A stretch of DNA of 64,000 nucleotides from Silene latifolia (lineage: Eukaryota > Streptophyta > Magnoliopsida > Caryophyllales > Caryophyllaceae). Where the stretch lies: positions 455,031,311 to 455,095,310 of the forward strand of contig NC_133538.1 in the NCBI RefSeq assembly GCF_048544455.1, written 5' to 3'. The translations under genes and the position numbers were made by a program. Under the pieces are notes generated by a model. That model made no database searches. It saw only the letters and a list, made by a program, of their open reading frames with translations, and was not told the DNA's origin. Shown here in pieces: positions 58,902-64,000 of the stretch; position 1 is the stretch's first letter; every line of letters begins with the position of its first letter.

Positions 58902-59928
58902 TGTTGGAGCTAGTGTCCTCCACAGTTAGTGTGATAACGTGTATAAATCTCTTATAGGTTCACATGGTATACTTAGTATTTTATCAGTTGATTAACATTT
59001 ACTAATAACGGTTGGCTTGCTAGAAGTTTGACATTATTATTATACTAATGGTGGTGATCAACTGGTCCCTAAAATTCACACCTAAAGGATGTGTTTGAGA
59101 GATGTGATTATATGAAAATATAATCACATTGATGCCTTATATGACTAAAAGGTTAGTCAATGTGATCATGAGTTGATTATTTAATACAATTAAATAATAT
59201 CAGCTGAGACGAATTAATTGTTAATTCGTAAATTGAATATAAACTGTTATATTTAATTAATGTATATAATGTTAGCTTAAACGAATTAAGATGTTAATTC
59301 GTAATTAAACATAAACGGTTATATTTAATTAGCAAATTATAAATATACGATATTTATAGTTAATGTATATATTATACGAAATTGTCATAATAAATGATGA
59401 CTGACCGGTATTAATAAATCGACTACAAACTGTTGTGTGTGGACTTATCAATACGTGACGACATAAATGACAATTGATAATGATACACATTTTACACAAT
59501 ATGATAACAACCTAAAATAAGAAGATTTTTCTCCTTATTTGTTTGGTTGTTACACGTTTAAAGGGGAGAAAAATAAGAAAAAGATCTTCCCCTCTTTTCT
59601 CCTTTTGGACGGTTAAATAGGAGAGAGGGTAGGATCATTTTCTCTCTTGATTTTTTTTCTCGATACTCTCATCACAAAACCCTAAAAATTATTAGGAATT
59701 AGGGTTCTCTTTCTAGCAAGAAAAAGGCTTTTCTCGGAGCATTTTGGGTGCAACGATTAGGAGAATATCGATCTCGATATTTGTTCTTAGGCCAAATTGC
59801 TAGGACCGGAGGTTAATTCTAATCTCTATTCTGTTGTTTAAGCATTTCGTTTATGACTCGTAATTTCATATTTCATAATTTCGTTATAATCCGAATTTTC
59901 TTGATGAAATATACAGATATTTCTAACA
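58902..59928 (+). repeat. Copia D 5' LTR (1027 bp)
   Basis: It begins TGTTGGAGCTAGTG and ends TCTAACA. The segment 'ggtggtgatcaactggtccc' corresponds to the same site in A, B and C. Confidence 0.9.
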
Positions 59929-59930
59929 AG

Positions 59931-59942
59931 TAGTATCAGAGC
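59931..59942 (+). promoter_or_regulatory. Copia D primer-binding site
   Basis: tagtatcagagc, one base off the tRNA-iMet consensus. Confidence 0.85.
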
Positions 59943-61810
59943 TTAGGCCACGAAATTATTTTATATGATTTTCATAAATGGATTAAAACAAAAAAAAATT
60001 TTAAAAATATTTTCGGCCGTATCAATTTTTTTTTACCGAGATGTTTTTTTGTTTTTGATGCCTTGTTTCCATTTTGATTTATTGATATTGTTGTTTTAAT
60101 ATGTTAATATGATAATATGATAAATTTGTAGATGTTTTGATTTAATAAGAATTAAATTGAAATGTAAATGGAAATTGTTTTGATTGATGATGTTCATTTG
60201 TTTTTGCTATATAGTTTTGGCATACATGGTGTTAAATTGTTGTTTAAGAATCATGATTCATTAATTTAATAATGTTCAAATCAATTGTGATGAATCAAAT
60301 TTTCAGATAATCGATTTAATCATAATTTAGATATTCATTTTAAGAGGTTAAATTGAATCATCTAGTTTGGATCTATGTTTAAATTAAACGTTGATGATTA
60401 TGCCAATCTTGTTATAGTAGCAACGTTAAACAAATTTGTTCAAATAAAAGGGGTTGGTTTCAAGAAAAAAAAAACAAAAAAAAAAAACCTGTTTTTCGAA
60501 ATCTTAGGGCAGAATGTATGATTGTTTGTTGTGAAAAAGTTCACAAATTTTAGATACCCAATTACTTTAAAGTGGTTTAAAATGATGTTAGATTAATTCA
60601 TATTACAAGTTAATGTGTATTAAGATTGGAATTATTGTGAGTAATTGAGGAATTGTCACATAATTTTGATCATTTTAAAATAGGTGGTTTGGATAAATTA
60701 CTCTACATAATTAAGGAATTATGTCTTGAATGATTAACTTATTGTTGATACATTTTATTTAGTTGTATGAATTGTTGAATGGTTTATTTACGTATTTTTG
60801 CAATCGGTTGTAATTTGGTATTACCTAGTGTGGCCTTAGTTGATTATGTTTTTGTAATGATGGAATCATAGTCTTGATGTAATTTTGAGATCTCGAATCT
60901 CCTTTGGTTTTCTTTAGTATTATGTTTTTGAAATTAGAAGGTAAATAGGTTTATTTTGTAATTTATTAATTGTAATTTTGAGAAGACTAAAGATGGAGAT
61001 TGGATTGCTCACTCCCGCTACATGGACCAAGATGGAACATCAAGACAAGCTTCTCGGGTCCTAGTAAGGATTCCAAAGTTGTATTTTTGTTCATTTTGGT
61101 AGATAGGCCACACTAGGACTTTGTTTTTGTTTTACGTTTTTCCATTCTTGTTGCTTTTCTTCGCATGATAGTTAGTGCAACATATTCCGCCTAAACCAAA
61201 CCACCTACTTATATGCATGAAAATTGACTCATATAGTTTAGATGTTAGTTATCATGGACATAAAGATGTCACACTATTTTAAGCCATCATCTTAGTTTAT
61301 TCATTCTCGCATGCTAGATATTAGTTCACTTAAAATGTATTAAAATAAAGTTGATGGGATCTTCCTCTAAAACTAAAATTGAGACTAGTCTTTATAGGCC
61401 AAACAACTGTGAATCCCTTCTTCGTCGGTAGGTATATAGGACCTTACTCTCCATATGACCCCTTCTACGTTGGGTAAGTAGTTTGTGTTGACTTATTTTA
61501 CCTCAACATTATAATCCGAATAGTTTCTCGAGATTATGATGGACTATAGATAGAATTTACAGAAATTTATCAACCAAGAATTCTTAAAGTAGAATTAGCC
61601 AAGAGGTTGGCTTATCAATTTACAGATAATTGAGTCTTGGGATCATTTATATAATTCTTGAGTGAGGTCAATTGTATAAATGCTTGAGTCTTCGCATTAT
61701 AACAGTTTTGCATTAGACTTAAATCATAACGATGAGTATGCTTATTATGTTTTTCTTCTTCTTTTCGCAGTGTAGAATTCGTTTTATATAGATAATACTG
61801 TTTACAACAA
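59943..61810 (+). other. Copia D untranslated leader
   Basis: About 1.9 kb without supportable ORFs, T/A-rich with A runs (59990-60003, 60462-60487). It contains the inverted repeat at 60824-61117. Confidence 0.75.
60824..61117 (+). promoter_or_regulatory. Conserved inverted repeat in copia D leader (compensatory change)
   Basis: Arm 1 cctagtgtggcct (60824-60836) and arm 2 aggccacactagg (61105-61117) are perfect complements over 13 bases, loop 268 nt. Relative to A, B and C the central A-U pair is G-C. Confidence 0.65.
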
Positions 61811-62760
61811 ATGGCTGGAAATACTGATATCCCTATGTCAAGTGCCACACTTGCACGCGAGTCCTGGCTCAAAACTTTCATGGACCACATGAATCAGTCC
61901 ATACGACTGAAGAAAGACAGGTCCAACTTTGCGGACTGGGAGGCATCATTACGGAATGCTGCCATTGCTGACGGTAAGCTCAAGTACTTGACTGAGCCAA
62001 TACCACCAAACCCAGGCCCCAATGCAAGAGCTAACGAGTCACTTGCTTATAGTGACTTCGTCATGGAAGCGGGTGCGATAAAGAACGTACTCATTTTTGC
62101 AATGGAAACCAATTTGCAAAGACGCTTCATTGCCCAAGGTGCAAACAAGATTTTCACCAGCTCACTAATGAGTTCTCAAAAGCACCGAGAATCGTTACTT
62201 ATGAGAATACTTGTCTCTTCTTTGAGGCGAGACTCCAGAAGGGCCAACCGGTTAGCCCACACATTCTTGACATGATTGAGAATGTCGAGAAACTGGAGGA
62301 ACTTGATTGCAAAATCATTGAGAGCATAGTCATTGACCGTATACTTCATTCACTTCATGATGGTTTTGCCCTTTTCAGGGCAAATTACTACATGAATGAC
62401 ATGAAGAAAAGTCCTCATGAGCTACACTCATGTCTTGTGCAGACCGAGAAGGATATGAAATTGAGTGGGAGCATGAAGCAAGATGTTCTCATGATTTCCA
62501 ACAAGAATAAGGGTAAGAGCAAAGCTCACGGCGACCTAACTGTAAGAAAGCCAGAGTTTAAGAAGTCAGGAAATGGTAAGAGTGGGCTTGGTGAGACTAG
62601 TGGCTCGCAAGGCAAGGCAAAGAGCAAGGGCGGTAACGTTGAGTGCCACCATTGTCACAAGACTGGGAATTGGAGGAGGAACTGTCCCGTGTACCGTGAG
62701 GACATAAAAGTAGGCCGCGTCACTCCTGTTGGTATGTCATCTTATATTCATATGATTGAG
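61811..62760 (+). pseudogene. gag: Copia D gag (one frameshift)
   Basis: The start at 61811 gives MAGNTDIPMSS. The UBN2-type Gag core is clear: 'RSNFADWEASLRNAA', 'VLIFAMETNLQRRF'. A frameshift at about 62157 moves reading to the next frame, which continues 'APRIVTYENTCLFFEARLQ', 'VIDRILHSLHDGF' and 'MNDMKKSPHELHSCLVQTEK', then a Lys/Gly/Ser-rich basic linker and the zinc-knuckle position CHHCHKTGNWRRNC (62644-62685). The His expected in CX2CX4HX4C is Asn here, probably destroying zinc binding. The frame runs on into protease as one polyprotein. Confidence 0.9.
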
Positions 62761-63060
62761 ATTAACCATGCAAGTTTCGGAACTTGGGTACTTGATACTG
62801 GTTGTGGTTCTCATCTGTGTATTAATTTGCAGGGCCTAAAAAACATCACACCCCTCGCAAAGGGTGATGTGGACCTACGAGTCGGGAATGGAGCAAGAGT
62901 TGCTGCAGTCTCAATGGGAACATACGTAATCCAGCTCCCGAGTGGTTTTGAGTTATATTATATTTATATAACTGTTACTATGTACCCAGTTTATCTAAGA
63001 ATATTATTTCTGTTTCCGTACTTGATAAAGACGGTTTTTCATTTTCAATAAAGGACAATA
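62700..63060 (+). pseudogene. Copia D protease
   Basis: It directly follows gag in the same frame. 'VGRVTPVG' marks the junction, then the retropepsin active site 'WVLDTGCGSHLC', then 'LRVGNGARVAAVSMGTYVI', matching the copia protease pattern. The frame is lost near 62955-63051; a shift leads into the integrase frame. Confidence 0.88.
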
Positions 63061-64000
63061 GATGTATTTTCTCTTTTAATGAAATGGTTTATGGCAAAGC
63101 AGTTTTCATGAATGGAATTTATATCTTAGATCAAACCACAGATATATTACATGTGAATAATAAGAAATTAAAGGTTGGTGACAAAGATCAAACTTATTTA
63201 TGGCATTGTCGAATGGGACACATAAATGAAAAACGTGTAAAGAAACTCATTGAGAATGGGACTATCTCCACATTTGATTTCTCATCATTTGGCACATGTG
63301 ACTCATGTCTTATCGGCAAAATGACTCGAATTTCCTTCAAAGGTGTTGGAATGCGCGCTAATGACCTATTAAGACTCATACATACTGATGTATATGGACC
63401 TATGTCAATCACCGCAAGAGACGGCTATAGATATTTTATCACTTTCACGGATGATTTGAGTAGATACGGATATGTCTACTTAATGAAGCATAAAAGTGAG
63501 TCTTTTGAAAAATTCAAGGAATACTAGAATAAGGTTGAGAACCAACTGGGAAGAAAGGTTAAAGGACTTCGTTCAGATCGTGGTGGCGAATATCTTTCAA
63601 ATGAGTTTGATCAACACCTTAAAGACTGTGGAATAGTTTTACAGTTAACTCCACCTGGAACACCTCAATTAAATGGTGTGTCCGAACGGAGAAATCAAAC
63701 ACTACTTGATATGGTTCGATCCATGATGAGTCACACGGTAGTACTTGATTCATTATGGGGTTTTTCTCTTTTGTCAGCTGCTCTTATACTTAATCGAAGT
63801 CCGTCTAAAGCTGTCGACAAGACTCCGTATGAGATATGGAAGGGAACGGTCCCCAACTTGTCCTTTATTCGGGTTTGGGGTTGCGAGGCTTATGTCAAGT
63901 GGAGACACGAGGATAAGCTCGGCCCGCGATCGGTCAAGACATACTTTATTGGTTATCCAAAAGGAATGTTTGGTCATTACTTCTATTCGTCTACCGAACA
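63060..64000 (+). pseudogene. Copia D integrase (partial; one stop; runs off window)
   Basis: The HHCC zinc domain is seen as 'LWHCRMGHINEKRV' and 'CDSCLIGKM'. The catalytic core has 'IHTDVYGPM' (first Asp), 'YFITFTDDLSRYGYVYLM', 'LRSDRGGEYLSNEF' (second Asp) and 'NGVSERRNQTLLDMVRSMM' (Glu). A TAG at about 63525 interrupts 'KFKEY', stop, 'NKVENQLG'; otherwise the frame is open to the window edge, ending in 'TPYEIWKGTVPNLSF' and 'GYPKGMFGHYFY'. Integrase inserts element cDNA into host DNA. RT and RNase H should follow outside the window. Confidence 0.92.

Larger units (their letters stand above)
58902..64000 (+). mobile_element. Copia D: Ty1/copia element, 3' end outside window
   Basis: It is inserted in the CACTA transposase after AATCG (58897-58901), with LTR start TGTTGGAGC. 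It contains LTR, primer site, leader, gag, protease and integrase to the window end. It is related to A, B and C but is a distinct subfamily: its LTR is shorter, and only parts of LTR and leader align. It has two frameshifts and one stop in the part seen. Confidence 0.92.

Overview
This window is plant nuclear DNA, and I found no host gene in it. Almost every base can be placed in a transposable element or a satellite. The evidence for a plant is: Ty1/copia, Ty3/gypsy (Athila-type) and Cassandra retroelements, a CACTA TNP2 transposase fragment, a plant L1-type LINE, and primer sites for tRNA-iMet (tggtatcagagc) and a tRNA-Asp-like tRNA. The general look suggests a eudicot, possibly Caryophyllales, but the species is not proven. 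The density of nesting and satellite suggests heterochromatin.

Layout, left to right. (1) 1-6576: an LTR element ('E1') with about 3.5 kb LTRs and a 2.4 kb non-coding interior, cut by the window edge. (2) 6577-11118: the 3' tail and truncated LTR of a related element ('E2'), full of internal tandem repeats. (3) 11119-15862: a satellite array built from two monomer types (about 160 and 203 bp) whose ends are inverted repeats carrying a telomere-like CCCTAAACCC core. (4) 15863-47704: Ty1/copia element 'A' inserted in that satellite (5-bp duplication CTAAA), later split by two large insertions. (5) 47705-48998: the same satellite continues. (6) 48999-53342: copia 'C', lacking its 3' half. (7) 53343-57249: satellite again. 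(8) 57250-58901: a broken CACTA TNP2 gene. (9) 58902-64000: copia 'D', running off the window inside integrase.

Inside copia A the nest can be taken apart from target-site duplications (TSDs). An Athila-like element on the minus strand (21056-32508, TSD ATATT) keeps gag, protease and a third ORF but has no reverse transcriptase, RNase H or integrase. One of its LTRs holds a 572-bp hAT-type MITE (TSD ATAGCTAA). A second copia, 'B', also minus strand (34296-46227, TSD ATATG), sits in A's 3' untranslated region. B in turn holds a Cassandra TRIM with 5S-rRNA-like LTRs (40295-41099) and a LINE with a 5' inversion (42846-44776). Removing the insertions joins A's 3' region in an order that matches the equivalent region of B.

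Most notable observations: a 13-bp inverted repeat in the roughly 2-kb untranslated leader of all four copia copies, with a compensatory base change in D, which points to a conserved RNA structure; four clusters of the palindrome ACTCGATCGAGT spread through the Athila-like element, one inside gag, with a similar motif in the unrelated LTR of E2; and the two-monomer satellite with telomere-like inverted arms and higher-order repeats. All coding regions here are damaged or incomplete, so nothing in the window looks autonomously mobile.
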